NCBI GenBank assembly: GCA_965224015.1
Contig: OZ245032.1
Coordinates: 2,232,001-2,296,000 of the forward strand
Direction of reading: 5' to 3'
Source: CBDCVD01 sp965224015
GTDB taxonomy: Bacteria > Pseudomonadota > Alphaproteobacteria > Rhizobiales > CBDCVD01
DNA: 64,000 nucleotides
In this document: piece by piece, positions 33,946-41,865 of the stretch
How the letters are laid out: the number at the start of each line of letters is the position of its first letter
Position numbering within the stretch: position 1 is the first letter of the stretch
The notes under the pieces: generated by a model
The model's input: only the letters and a program-made list of their open reading frames with translations
Database searches by the model: none
What the model was told of the DNA's origin: nothing
Translations under genes and position numbers: made by a program

Positions 33946-34886
33946 ACGACGGCATTCGCGTTTATGGACTTCACGCGGGAATAGTAGGTCTTCTAATAAT
34001 TTCATTTTACATTCTGCCGGAATACCATTCGGGAAACCTGGCCCGCATTATGGTGTTGGCTGTCTATGCTATGGGGTACAATCTGCTCTTTGGATACACA
34101 GGTTTGTTGAGCCTCGGCCATGCCCTGTTCTTTGCCTCGGGCATGTATGGCTTGGGGCTGGCTATGTATCATCTTGATTTTAGCGTCCCGAGCGGCCTGT
34201 TGATGGGTCTTATTGCAGCTTTGATCACATCCGCTGTGGTCGGGTTCCTTGCTCTGCGTACAAGTGGCGTCGCTTTCATGATCGTAACCCTCATGTTCGC
34301 GCAGGCTGGCTATCTCACGGTTCTGTATTTCGGGGAGTATACAAGAGGTGATGAGGGCTTTGTCATCCAACAGGCAGACCGTGTGGTCGGGTCAATGGAT
34401 TTGACCGGTCCCGGCGGACGTTTTTTTGCCGCGCTTTTACTTTTCACGCTGTGCTTTTTTCTGATCGTATTCATCGTCAGATCGGGCTTCGGTCTTGCGC
34501 TCATTGGCATCCGCGAAAATGAGGAGCGGGCAAAAATGCTTGGATATAATGTGACGTTGCTCAAACTAAAAGCGGTCATTATTTCAGGCGTGATGTCCGG
34601 CGCGGCCGGCGCGGCTTATGCACTGCTGTTCGGGTATGCTGGTGCCACCTTTGCCACCGTTCAGTACTCGATCTTGCCACTGCTATGGGTACTGCTCGGC
34701 GGTGCAGGCGTAACGATCGGTCCCCTTATTGGCACGATTTTTATGTTCTACCTCATAGATTATTCAAGCTCCCTTACCACAGCATACATGCTGGTCGCGG
34801 GCGTCGCTCTGGTTCTTTTAACTCTTTATGCACCTCAGGGATTGGCCGGTGAGCTGCGCCGGAGGTATCTCACATGGCTTCCATGA
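33942..34886 (+). CDS. HAAT ABC transporter permease, LivM type
   Basis: This 314-residue permease has GYTGLLSLGHALFFASGMYGLG and LALRTSGVAFMIVTLMFAQAGY, with coupling loop GIRENEERAKMLGYNVTLLKL. Its last codons contain the start of the ATPase gene. Confidence 0.88.
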   Translation: MNDGIRVYGLHAGIVGLLIISFYILPEYHSGNLARIMVLAVYAMGYNLLFGYTGLLSLGHALFFASGMYGLGLAMYHLDFSVPSGLLMGLIAALITSAVVGFLALRTSGVAFMIVTLMFAQAGYLTVLYFGEYTRGDEGFVIQQADRVVGSMDLTGPGGRFFAALLLFTLCFFLIVFIVRSGFGLALIGIRENEERAKMLGYNVTLLKLKAVIISGVMSGAAGAAYALLFGYAGATFATVQYSILPLLWVLLGGAGVTIGPLIGTIFMFYLIDYSSSLTTAYMLVAGVALVLLTLYAPQGLAGELRRRYLTWLP

Positions 34887-35605
34887 GTATTTTGGAAACC
34901 GAGGGGCTCACCAAGACATTTGGCGGCCTTAGGGCAAACACGGATATCAATTTCTCTCTAAGCCAGGGCAAAATCACGGCTCTGATCGGACCCAATGGGG
35001 CAGGAAAATCGACCTTTGTTGGTATGTTATGCGGTCTTATCCCTGCAACGTCAGGCAAGGTCTACTTTGACGGTATCGACATCAGTGCTCTTCCCGCTTT
35101 CAAACGGATCGGCATGGGAATCGCCTATACATTTCAAATCACATCAATATTTCCAGGTCTAACGGTTCAGCGCAACGTTGAACTGGCTGCTCGTAGAGCA
35201 TTGCAACAGGGAAAGAATGAAATACTGACTGCCGTGGATGACGCTCTTTGCCGCGTTGACTTGTTCGACAGGAAAGATCAAAGAGCAGCTGATCTGAGTT
35301 ATGGTCACCAACGCATTCTGGAAATTGCAATGGGTCTCGTTCAGAACCCAAAACTGTTCATTTTGGACGAACCGACGCAAGGTCTCGCAGAGGCTGAGGT
35401 GGAACAATTTATCGACCTCATCAAAACCCTTGCCGGCAAGAGCACCATTCTCTTGATCGAGCACAATATGGACGTGGTCATGCGTGCGGCGGACCACATT
35501 GCAGTTTTGAATTATGGTGAGCTATTGGCTGAGGGCACCCCCGGGGAGATCCAGGACAATATAGAAGTACAAAACGCGTATTTGGGTAAATCCACAGATG
35601 CTTGA
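34874..35605 (+). CDS. HAAT ABC transporter ATPase, LivG type
   Basis: This 243-residue ATPase has Walker A GPNGAGKSTFV, signature LSYGHQRILEIAMGL, Walker B LFILDEPTQGLAEAE and the switch segment LLIEHNMD. ATG 34874 is preferred because GGAGG is 8 bases upstream; a second ATG at 34883 overlaps the LivM stop. Its end overlaps the LivF gene by 8 bases. Confidence 0.87.
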   Translation: MASMSILETEGLTKTFGGLRANTDINFSLSQGKITALIGPNGAGKSTFVGMLCGLIPATSGKVYFDGIDISALPAFKRIGMGIAYTFQITSIFPGLTVQRNVELAARRALQQGKNEILTAVDDALCRVDLFDRKDQRAADLSYGHQRILEIAMGLVQNPKLFILDEPTQGLAEAEVEQFIDLIKTLAGKSTILLIEHNMDVVMRAADHIAVLNYGELLAEGTPGEIQDNIEVQNAYLGKSTDA

Positions 35606-36293
35606 AGTTAATAATATCAATGCCGCTTACGGGCAAGTGAAGGTTCTCAATGGCGTGTCACTGAATGTGGATTCAGGGGAAATTCTATGCGTGATGGGGC
35701 GCAATGGCGCCGGAAAGACGACCTTACTTAAAACGATCATGGGAATTCTACCGGTGACAAGTGGGAGCATAACGCTTGACGGCCAGGAACTCACCAGCCT
35801 TGAAAGCCACGAAATCCCGAAAAAAGGAATTGGGTATATTCCGCAAGGACGACGCCTGTTTCCAGAACTCACTGTCGAAGAAAACATTGAAATGGGCCTG
35901 ATGACCAGGGACGTTTCAGCAGACACCAAAGATTGGGTATTTGATCTCTTTCCTCGTCTTCGTGAGCGCCGCAGCCAAGCTGCGGGAACCCTATCTGGCG
36001 GCGAACAGCAGATTTTGGCCACAGCGCGAGCGCTTGCTCTTCGGCCGAAGGTTTTGCTTCTGGACGAGCCGACCGAAGGATTGCAGCCGTCTATGATCGC
36101 GCAGATCCGGCAGGTCATTGTCAAAATGAAACGCGAAGGATTTGCGATCATACTTGTTGAACAACGCATTGATGCGGTCCTGTCGGTTGCTGATCGCATA
36201 ACTATGATCGAGAACGGATGCTCGGTGGAAACACTAACCGCCAAGCAGTTGGAGACGTCGCCTGGAACCGTAAAGCGCTACTTAGGTGTTTGA
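35598..36293 (+). CDS. HAAT ABC transporter ATPase, LivF type
   Basis: This 231-residue ATPase has Walker A GRNGAGKTTLL, signature LSGGEQQILATARAL, Walker B LLLDEPTEGLQPS and a standard IILVEQRIDAVL switch. Unlike the LivF at 16916 it keeps the EQ switch. It ends the importer operon; the enamidase gene converges on it with only 43 bases between, and no strong terminator is visible. Confidence 0.87.
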   Translation: MLEVNNINAAYGQVKVLNGVSLNVDSGEILCVMGRNGAGKTTLLKTIMGILPVTSGSITLDGQELTSLESHEIPKKGIGYIPQGRRLFPELTVEENIEMGLMTRDVSADTKDWVFDLFPRLRERRSQAAGTLSGGEQQILATARALALRPKVLLLDEPTEGLQPSMIAQIRQVIVKMKREGFAIILVEQRIDAVLSVADRITMIENGCSVETLTAKQLETSPGTVKRYLGV

Positions 36294-36336
36294 CGCCACT
36301 GCCCGCTATAGCAAAAGGATTGTCAGACAGAAATGA

Positions 36337-37506
36337 TCACAGGACGGGCACACGATGCGAAGGTGGTGTAGAGCGAGACCTTCCTGTGCGCATTTTCCCG
36401 TCGATCATCACCGCGGCGATGCCAGGTATGTTGCCAATCGCCATGGCGCCTAACACATCATCGCCATCGGATCCGCTCGGTCGATCCATAAAGACCAAGT
36501 CAGCTGGCCGTCCTGGCGCAATGATCCCCTGAGCAAGATCGCGCCGTTTTGCAACATTTCCACTGCCACAGCACCAGGCCTGCTCTGCCGGCAGACCCCC
36601 GAAACTGGCCAATAGGGTTACCATACGCAGCATGCCGTTAGGCTGCACGCCAGAACCCGCAGGCGCATCTGTTCCCACAAGAAAGTCAGCCAATCGGTCT
36701 TCGGTGATAGCGCCTTCCAAAGCCACCAATGCAGATTTTTCGTTACCATTATGGACCGCCTCCAGCGCGCCTTTGGCGTGGCGACATAGCTCCCGAATCG
36801 CATCATGTGGAATCGATGTTGGACCGCCATTGATATGGCTGACCACATCGGGCTGTGCTTCTAAAACATCATCAGCCGTTACGTGGTGAGAGCCGGCAAT
36901 TGAAGGTCCGCCGGTATGCATGATCGTTTCGATCCCGAGTTCCCGGCACCATCCGGTAACGCGGCCAGCGTCAGGACCTTTCGCAACCGTGCCAAGACCA
37001 ATCTCGCCAATATGCCGGATGCCGGCGTCTTTGATCGCGGCATAAAAATCACGATCAAAGTCCAGTTCAGGAACCGGCGCGCCAGCGATCACCTTTGCGC
37101 CCGCTGATCGGAAATTTGAGAAGCAGCGCTGTGCCACCATCGCCAGCGCCTTAACCCCTTCGGCATCCTTGGGACGGCCGGGAAGATGTACCTCTCCGGC
37201 TGAAATGAAACTGGTGACGCCTCCATTCACATTCATTTCTATCCAGCCAATCTGATTTTGACGAGGCGTCCAATCGCCGAAGACAGGATGGCAGTGTCCG
37301 TCAACGAGACCAGGCGCGATAGCACATCCTGCGGCATCGATCGTTCGATCGGCATCAGCAGCCTCAAAACCCCTAATCACCCCATCCTCGATCAGGAGAC
37401 AGTCGCTGTCTGCGATCGGCTTTGCCAGGTCGCCAGTCAGAAGTTTGCCGATGTTGTTGATGAGTGTGCGCCCCAACTCCGGTGTATCTTTTTTTACGTC
37501 AGCCAT
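36337..37506 (-). CDS. Enamidase-like amidohydrolase
   Basis: This 389-residue amidohydrolase closely follows Eubacterium barkeri enamidase, which opens the ring of 1,4,5,6-tetrahydro-6-oxonicotinate to 2-formylglutarate and ammonia. Shared segments include ISAGEVHLPGRPKDAEGVKA, IMHTGGPSIAGSHHVTADDV, QPDVVSHINGGPTSI and the ending GAMAIGNIPGIAAVMIDG then RSTPPSHR. The metal-binding start is APGLVDGHCHP, and a further aspartate is in LVGTDAPAGSG. Neighbouring hydroxynicotinate-reductase and molybdenum-hydroxylase genes fit the same route. The enzyme is cytoplasmic. A MarR gene lies just upstream. Confidence 0.85.
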   Translation of the reverse strand: MADVKKDTPELGRTLINNIGKLLTGDLAKPIADSDCLLIEDGVIRGFEAADADRTIDAAGCAIAPGLVDGHCHPVFGDWTPRQNQIGWIEMNVNGGVTSFISAGEVHLPGRPKDAEGVKALAMVAQRCFSNFRSAGAKVIAGAPVPELDFDRDFYAAIKDAGIRHIGEIGLGTVAKGPDAGRVTGWCRELGIETIMHTGGPSIAGSHHVTADDVLEAQPDVVSHINGGPTSIPHDAIRELCRHAKGALEAVHNGNEKSALVALEGAITEDRLADFLVGTDAPAGSGVQPNGMLRMVTLLASFGGLPAEQAWCCGSGNVAKRRDLAQGIIAPGRPADLVFMDRPSGSDGDDVLGAMAIGNIPGIAAVMIDGKMRTGRSRSTPPSHRVPVL

Positions 37507-37563
37507 TTGTTCACCTTATCAGATTGTTGATCAAGATTTGGGGTAAGAACGTCTAAGTGAGCT

Positions 37564-37983
37564 CTAGATCAGTTTCTTGAGGGTTTTGATGAGACTTTTC
37601 TGCTCTTGCGTCGTGAGTGGTTTCAAAGTTTCAGCGGTAATGCGCTTACCTGCCTGTACCATCTCATCAATGACTTTCCCGCCCTTTTCAGACAGGGACA
37701 CAAGATGTCTTCGCCGATCCACCGGATCCGGTCGGGATTTTATGAGCTCTTTGTCCAGCAAGCGATCCACAACACCTTTAACCGTGGCTACATCCATGCC
37801 GGATATCCGACCAAGGTGATTTTGAGAGCATTCCTGGTTCTCGTAAATCCTGATCAACGCAGAGAATTGCGTAGGAGTTATGCTATCGATTGTATGATTT
37901 TGGAAAATCATCCCGTGACGCTGACTTACCAAACGCAGCAAGTACCCAATCTGATCATCCAATATGTAGTTTAAGTCTGACAT
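37564..37983 (-). CDS. MarR-family transcriptional regulator
   Basis: This 139-residue winged-helix protein has recognition helix region CSQNHLGRISGMDVATVKGVVDRLLDKELIKSR and wing DPVDRRRHLVSLSEKG. It lies between the enamidase and DUF1185 genes on the same strand and is the only regulator in the block. It is therefore the best candidate to bind the TTAGYRYAC palindromes at 29957, 31619 and 45535-45570, probably releasing them when a pyridine carboxylate or intermediate is bound. Confidence 0.85.
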   Translation of the reverse strand: MSDLNYILDDQIGYLLRLVSQRHGMIFQNHTIDSITPTQFSALIRIYENQECSQNHLGRISGMDVATVKGVVDRLLDKELIKSRPDPVDRRRHLVSLSEKGGKVIDEMVQAGKRITAETLKPLTTQEQKSLIKTLKKLI

Positions 37984-38176
37984 TATTCTTCTTCATAGTT
38001 ACGCCGATTGGCGATCCACCGAATCCCTGAGTATGACTCATACCCTGTTTCCCAAGAAGAATGCAGAATTGGTGTAGCCAGATGAATGGCCCGATATGAC
38101 CTTCCTGGCGGCAATGGCCGCAATAACCCTGACTTCAGACCGGCCACCTTGAGAACAACCTATTGAAAGCTCACAG

Positions 38177-38755
38177 CTAGCGCAATCCGTCTTTCCCTTC
38201 GGCGTCCGCATGTGTCAGGCCGCCAACGCGGGGCAATGGACGTCCGGAATCTGTGACTGCGATCGCTACCATAATCTCGTCGGATCGCGGGGCATCATTG
38301 AGTCTGACTTCCATCGCGTCAAAATGAGAACGCACATAAGCCGCATCCTTATGTCCAAGCGGAATGTCCAGCGGCTGGCCCATGGATCCCACCTTCTTGG
38401 ACGATGGGATCAAGGCGGCTCCCCTTTCAACTTCAGCTCTCAAAGGTTTGCCAAGCTTGGGGTGTAATATGGCGGCTGCATGCTCCAATTCACCGTTCTC
38501 ACCAACCATTGCAGCTTTGCCATAGCTCTCTGCTTCGGCAGGTTCGATCCCGAGCGCCTCGACACATTTTTTGCCGAGGAGGCCACCCAGCTCTTCGCCA
38601 ATCGTAATCAGTTCAGAAAGGTCTTCCTGATACTTACCGGAAAACGGGTTTTCGATCACAGCAATCGCCGCAGCACGACGCGTAGGCGGCGAGATTTTCT
38701 TACCGATCTCGAGATGGGTTTCTTCAAGCGTCACGGCTATTTTGCGAATTTTCAT
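38177..38755 (-). CDS. DUF1185 (amino-acid-synthesis family) protein, copy 1
   Basis: This 192-residue protein belongs to the family labelled amino acid synthesis (DUF1185), whose real activity is not established. Features are AVIENPFSGKYQEDLSELI, YGKAAMVGENGELEHAAAIL, a phosphate-loop-like IPSSKKVGSMG and SHFDAMEVRLNDAPRSDEIMV. It is a clear paralogue of the next gene (38766), sharing those blocks. Both stand next to hydroxynicotinate reductase, so a step on a ring-opened or lactam intermediate is possible. GGAGGA precedes the ATG. Confidence 0.8.
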   Translation of the reverse strand: MKIRKIAVTLEETHLEIGKKISPPTRRAAAIAVIENPFSGKYQEDLSELITIGEELGGLLGKKCVEALGIEPAEAESYGKAAMVGENGELEHAAAILHPKLGKPLRAEVERGAALIPSSKKVGSMGQPLDIPLGHKDAAYVRSHFDAMEVRLNDAPRSDEIMVAIAVTDSGRPLPRVGGLTHADAEGKDGLR

Positions 38756-38765
38756 AATGTCCTCC

Positions 38766-39350
38766 TCACTTTAATCCGTCAACGCCAACAATGTCCTCTG
38801 CTGCCAAACCACCCGCACGGTGATGAACCCGTGGTCCCGTTGTCATAGCAAGAATGACCATCATTTCCTCTTTCCTGGGCGCATCATTGATGCCCACCTC
38901 AATGGCGTCAAGATGCGAGCGGACATAAGACGCATTCGAATGGGTCACCGGAACATCGATGCGAACCCCGGGCCCGCCGACCTTCTTTGCGGAAGGTACG
39001 ATTGCCTTTGCATTTGGCATTTGATCACGCATCGAATAACCACCTGGCGCATGCCAAAGGGCCGCGTGTTCCAGTTCCCCGTCTTCTCCAACCACTGACG
39101 CTTTTCCGTAGGCTGCAACGACCCTTGCATCGCCACCGAGTGCCTCGATAAGTCTTTTTGCCATGCTCAAACCAAGCGGTTTCAAGTCGTCAATAAAACC
39201 CACAATGTCTTCAACGTATCGGCCAGCAAAGGGATTTTTGATGACCGCCGCGATATAGGCTCGCCGGTGAGGATGGTCCAGGACAGGACCACGCTCATGA
39301 TAGATGTCTTCGATACTGACGACTGTTTTTCTAATGACAACTTCGGGCAT
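38766..39350 (-). CDS. DUF1185 (amino-acid-synthesis family) protein, copy 2
   Basis: This 194-residue paralogue of the previous protein has VIKNPFAGRYVEDIVGFI, YGKASVVGEDGELEHAA, VPSAKKVGGPG and RSHLDAIEVGINDAPRKEEMMV. The two probably form a complex or act on related substrates. The ATG at 39350 is only 3 bases from the end of repeat R1, so the natural ribosome site is displaced; the repeat's own AAGGA is about 15 bases upstream, too far for a standard site. This gene may depend on coupling or be weakly expressed. Confidence 0.8.
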   Translation of the reverse strand: MPEVVIRKTVVSIEDIYHERGPVLDHPHRRAYIAAVIKNPFAGRYVEDIVGFIDDLKPLGLSMAKRLIEALGGDARVVAAYGKASVVGEDGELEHAALWHAPGGYSMRDQMPNAKAIVPSAKKVGGPGVRIDVPVTHSNASYVRSHLDAIEVGINDAPRKEEMMVILAMTTGPRVHHRAGGLAAEDIVGVDGLK

Positions 39351-39353
39351 GAT

Positions 39354-39459
39354 TAATACCAAGGGTCCTTAACAATGACTCATGGCTTAGCGTCAAAGAG
39401 TTATGTTATCAAGGCAGTACACCAGTCGGCGTGTACATAAAGCCAATACCGCTGGTATA
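39354..39459 (-). repeat. Repeat R1, full copy between the DUF1185 and UPF0280 genes
   Basis: This reverse copy borders the DUF1185 start at 39350 and encodes the last sixteen or so residues and the stop codon of the UPF0280-like protein. It breaks the operon between the two genes. Confidence 0.9.
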
Positions 39460-40353
39460 AACCACAAATTGATTGCGTTGATGGGAATTGGAACCAATCG
39501 GAACACCCATAGGTGAACTGATGACACGGGAGCTGCCTTTCAGGGACAGATAGGCAGAATGGATAAGGCCAGCCTTTTGCAAACGTTCGGCGACCATGGC
39601 GCCGTTTGTGAGGGCTTCGTTAATTTCATGTGCCGAAAGGGCTGCAACATCGACGGTGACTTCACGCTCATCCAGATCGCTGTCCGGCGACAATTCGTTT
39701 GCCCGCTGACGTATCACTTTCGAAGAACCAGGCAGATCAACGGCGTTTGCAATGAGCGTTGCAGTTGCGTCCGCTAGCGAAGCACGCGTTGCCAATACGG
39801 TTACAGCGTCGGCAACACCCAAGGAGAAACTTCGACCGCGCCAACCGCTTGTTGCTATGCCGCCAATCCCATCAAGCCAACCCAATTCCACGGTTGTCGA
39901 AATCTTCGGTGCGGCCACATCGTCACATATGCCAACTGTCATGTTCTGATCTTTATCAAGCCTGAAGGCAATATCGCCGCCATTGTTGACAATAATACGC
40001 TGTGTATCGAAATTCTCGTCAATCAAATCGCATACATGATCAGCGACCGAACCGGCGACCGCTATCATGGGCGTGACGACATCGAAGTCAGAAACCTTGG
40101 CCGCGCTTTCAAACATCTTCTTGCCAACGGCGCTTTTGGGTGGAAACGCGATGTGCGCAACATGGGTACGAAGCGTAGGCAGTTCCTCACAAAGAGATGG
40201 CAGCAAGTGTTGGAATCTTCCACCAAGAAACTTCACTACGGCATCAACCACGTGCGGGTCATCGGCATCAATCTTCACAAACAGATCAATCGGACCGTGT
40301 TTCATCACGATCCTGCCTGTTTTCGGGTCGAAATTGACGAATGCCTTTTCCAT
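39409..40353 (-). CDS. UPF0280 (ApbE-related) family protein with repeat-encoded C-terminus
   Basis: This 314-residue protein has the family sequences TPMIAVAGSVADHVCDLI and RIIVNNGGDIAFRL near residues 95-130, similar to the flavin-transferase ApbE fold, and GWRGRSFSLGVADAVTVLA further on. Start ATG 40353 lies just after the reductase stop. The C-terminal residues YTSGIGFMYTPTGVLP are encoded by repeat R1, so the natural end has been replaced or extended. It could flavinylate or otherwise serve the hydroxynicotinate reductase upstream; this is inferred. Confidence 0.8.
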   Translation of the reverse strand: MEKAFVNFDPKTGRIVMKHGPIDLFVKIDADDPHVVDAVVKFLGGRFQHLLPSLCEELPTLRTHVAHIAFPPKSAVGKKMFESAAKVSDFDVVTPMIAVAGSVADHVCDLIDENFDTQRIIVNNGGDIAFRLDKDQNMTVGICDDVAAPKISTTVELGWLDGIGGIATSGWRGRSFSLGVADAVTVLATRASLADATATLIANAVDLPGSSKVIRQRANELSPDSDLDEREVTVDVAALSAHEINEALTNGAMVAERLQKAGLIHSAYLSLKGSSRVISSPMGVPIGSNSHQRNQFVVYTSGIGFMYTPTGVLP

Positions 40354-40354
40354 T

Positions 40355-41860
40355 CTAAACCTTACCGCCACTTCCAGCGTCAGTCGGCCAGGGATTGGTC
40401 TCATGGTTGGCCACGAACCGTTGACCGCTCAAAATATGGTCTTTTTGCTTCCCGGAATTTGTTTCAATCGCTTCATTGAGATCAATGACATGATCCATAT
40501 GCCCGCCAAGCGCGCGATAATCTTCCAAACTCATGGTAAATTCGATGGGGGCTACAAGCGCAGGTGTCGGAACATAACCAAAGGAATTTTCCGGCATCTT
40601 CGCCACATCAGACATAACTGTAATGCCGCCTCCGGGCCATCTGTATGAAGGCGCACCACCACAAGTCACAGTGGTCAGAGCCGATTGGGCAGAGCGCGTG
40701 AGCTTGACCGGGTTTTCTGTTACGCCTGCCCGCAATGAACCACCTGCTCCTCCCATAAAGACAACGGAGCAGAGGGCTGGTTCGCAATTCTCCTCGATGC
40801 GCGCGATGGAAGGCTTCAGCCGATCCGGCATGTCCTTTTGCACCGGCTTCAGCTTTTCATCAAGTTCGTAATAGGCAAAGTGTTCTCCCGTGGTGGAAAC
40901 CATGAGCAGGCTCTGACCGGGGGTTGCTTTGTTGCCGTTGAAATCCCTTAAGATCGTGAGTGGGTCTTCAAGGTCAGTGCCGCCCCATCCGGTTCCCGGA
41001 TTAGCGACCTGAAAATAGCGCCCAGGCGTTGAACGACGCCCTTTGATCTTGATTCCGCTTTCCCGCCAGCCGATTACCTTTCCTGCCTGGTGTTCAGACA
41101 TGACACCGGTGATGTGATCATCAACAACGACGACCTCGTCAACAAGGCCTTTCCACTGCGAGGCAAACATGCCCAAGGTTGCCGATCCGCAACCAACCCG
41201 CATTCGCTCTTCGACCACACCATTGATAATCGGAGGCTTGTTGGCTTGAACAATCACTTCGGCACCGCCATCAATGCTCAAAGTTACAGCTTCACCATTG
41301 CAAAGCGCAAGAAGAGACGCACATGTCACGCGGCCTTCTTTCTTACTGCCGCCGGTCAGATGATGCACACCGCCCAAAGATAGCATTTGAGAGCCATATT
41401 CCGCGGTTGTGACATGACCAATGGCCTCGCCATCAACCCTAACCAGACTGCGCTCTGGACCCAGATATCGGTCAGTATCGATTTTAACTTTGGCACCGCA
41501 GTAGCTGAATATGCCTTCGGTAACGACAGTTACAGTATCAATGCCATTGACCTGGCTTGATACGATGAATGGCGCGGGTTTGTAGTCCGGGTAGGTCGTA
41601 CCTGCGCCAACGGCAGTAATAAAACGTTCCTTGGGATGAACAACTCTGCCATCCCAGTCTTCGTCATTGTCCAGAAAAGCAACAACGGGTTTGCCTTCAT
41701 CAATCTGGTTCTCAATGACCGTCAGTGGATCAAGGCGAACAAGTTCTCCCCCATGATTGGCATACCGGTCACAAGCGCCGGCGTTGCCATCGGCTATGAA
41801 ACACATGACGGGACAGGCATCGCACCTGATTTTTTCTGGTTTGACAGTTGAACGCGCCAT
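40355..41860 (-). CDS. 6-Hydroxynicotinate reductase-like iron-sulfur flavoprotein
   Basis: This 501-residue protein fits hydroxynicotinate reductase of the E. barkeri nicotinate route, which uses reduced ferredoxin to form 1,4,5,6-tetrahydro-6-oxonicotinate. An N-terminal cysteine cluster (Cys13, Cys16, Cys20, Cys30 in IRCDACPVMCFIADGNAGAC) should bind a 4Fe-4S centre. Glycine-rich segments include EYGSQMLSLGGVHHLTGG, MGGAGGSLRAG and YRWPGGGITVM. It is followed without gap by the UPF0280 gene and preceded by the hydroxylase genes. The reaction is inferred; oxygen sensitivity would be an issue in an aerobe. Confidence 0.82.
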   Translation of the reverse strand: MARSTVKPEKIRCDACPVMCFIADGNAGACDRYANHGGELVRLDPLTVIENQIDEGKPVVAFLDNDEDWDGRVVHPKERFITAVGAGTTYPDYKPAPFIVSSQVNGIDTVTVVTEGIFSYCGAKVKIDTDRYLGPERSLVRVDGEAIGHVTTAEYGSQMLSLGGVHHLTGGSKKEGRVTCASLLALCNGEAVTLSIDGGAEVIVQANKPPIINGVVEERMRVGCGSATLGMFASQWKGLVDEVVVVDDHITGVMSEHQAGKVIGWRESGIKIKGRRSTPGRYFQVANPGTGWGGTDLEDPLTILRDFNGNKATPGQSLLMVSTTGEHFAYYELDEKLKPVQKDMPDRLKPSIARIEENCEPALCSVVFMGGAGGSLRAGVTENPVKLTRSAQSALTTVTCGGAPSYRWPGGGITVMSDVAKMPENSFGYVPTPALVAPIEFTMSLEDYRALGGHMDHVIDLNEAIETNSGKQKDHILSGQRFVANHETNPWPTDAGSGGKV

Positions 41861-41865
41861 TCAAA

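Noticed and set aside
36303..36316. A TATAGCAAAA sequence after LivF as an R3 end
   Set aside because: Only ten bases match and no opposite end is found.
37984..38176. A gene fragment between the MarR and DUF1185 genes
   Set aside because: A short minus-strand frame with GCSQGGRSE could be a decayed esterase, but the match is too weak to call.
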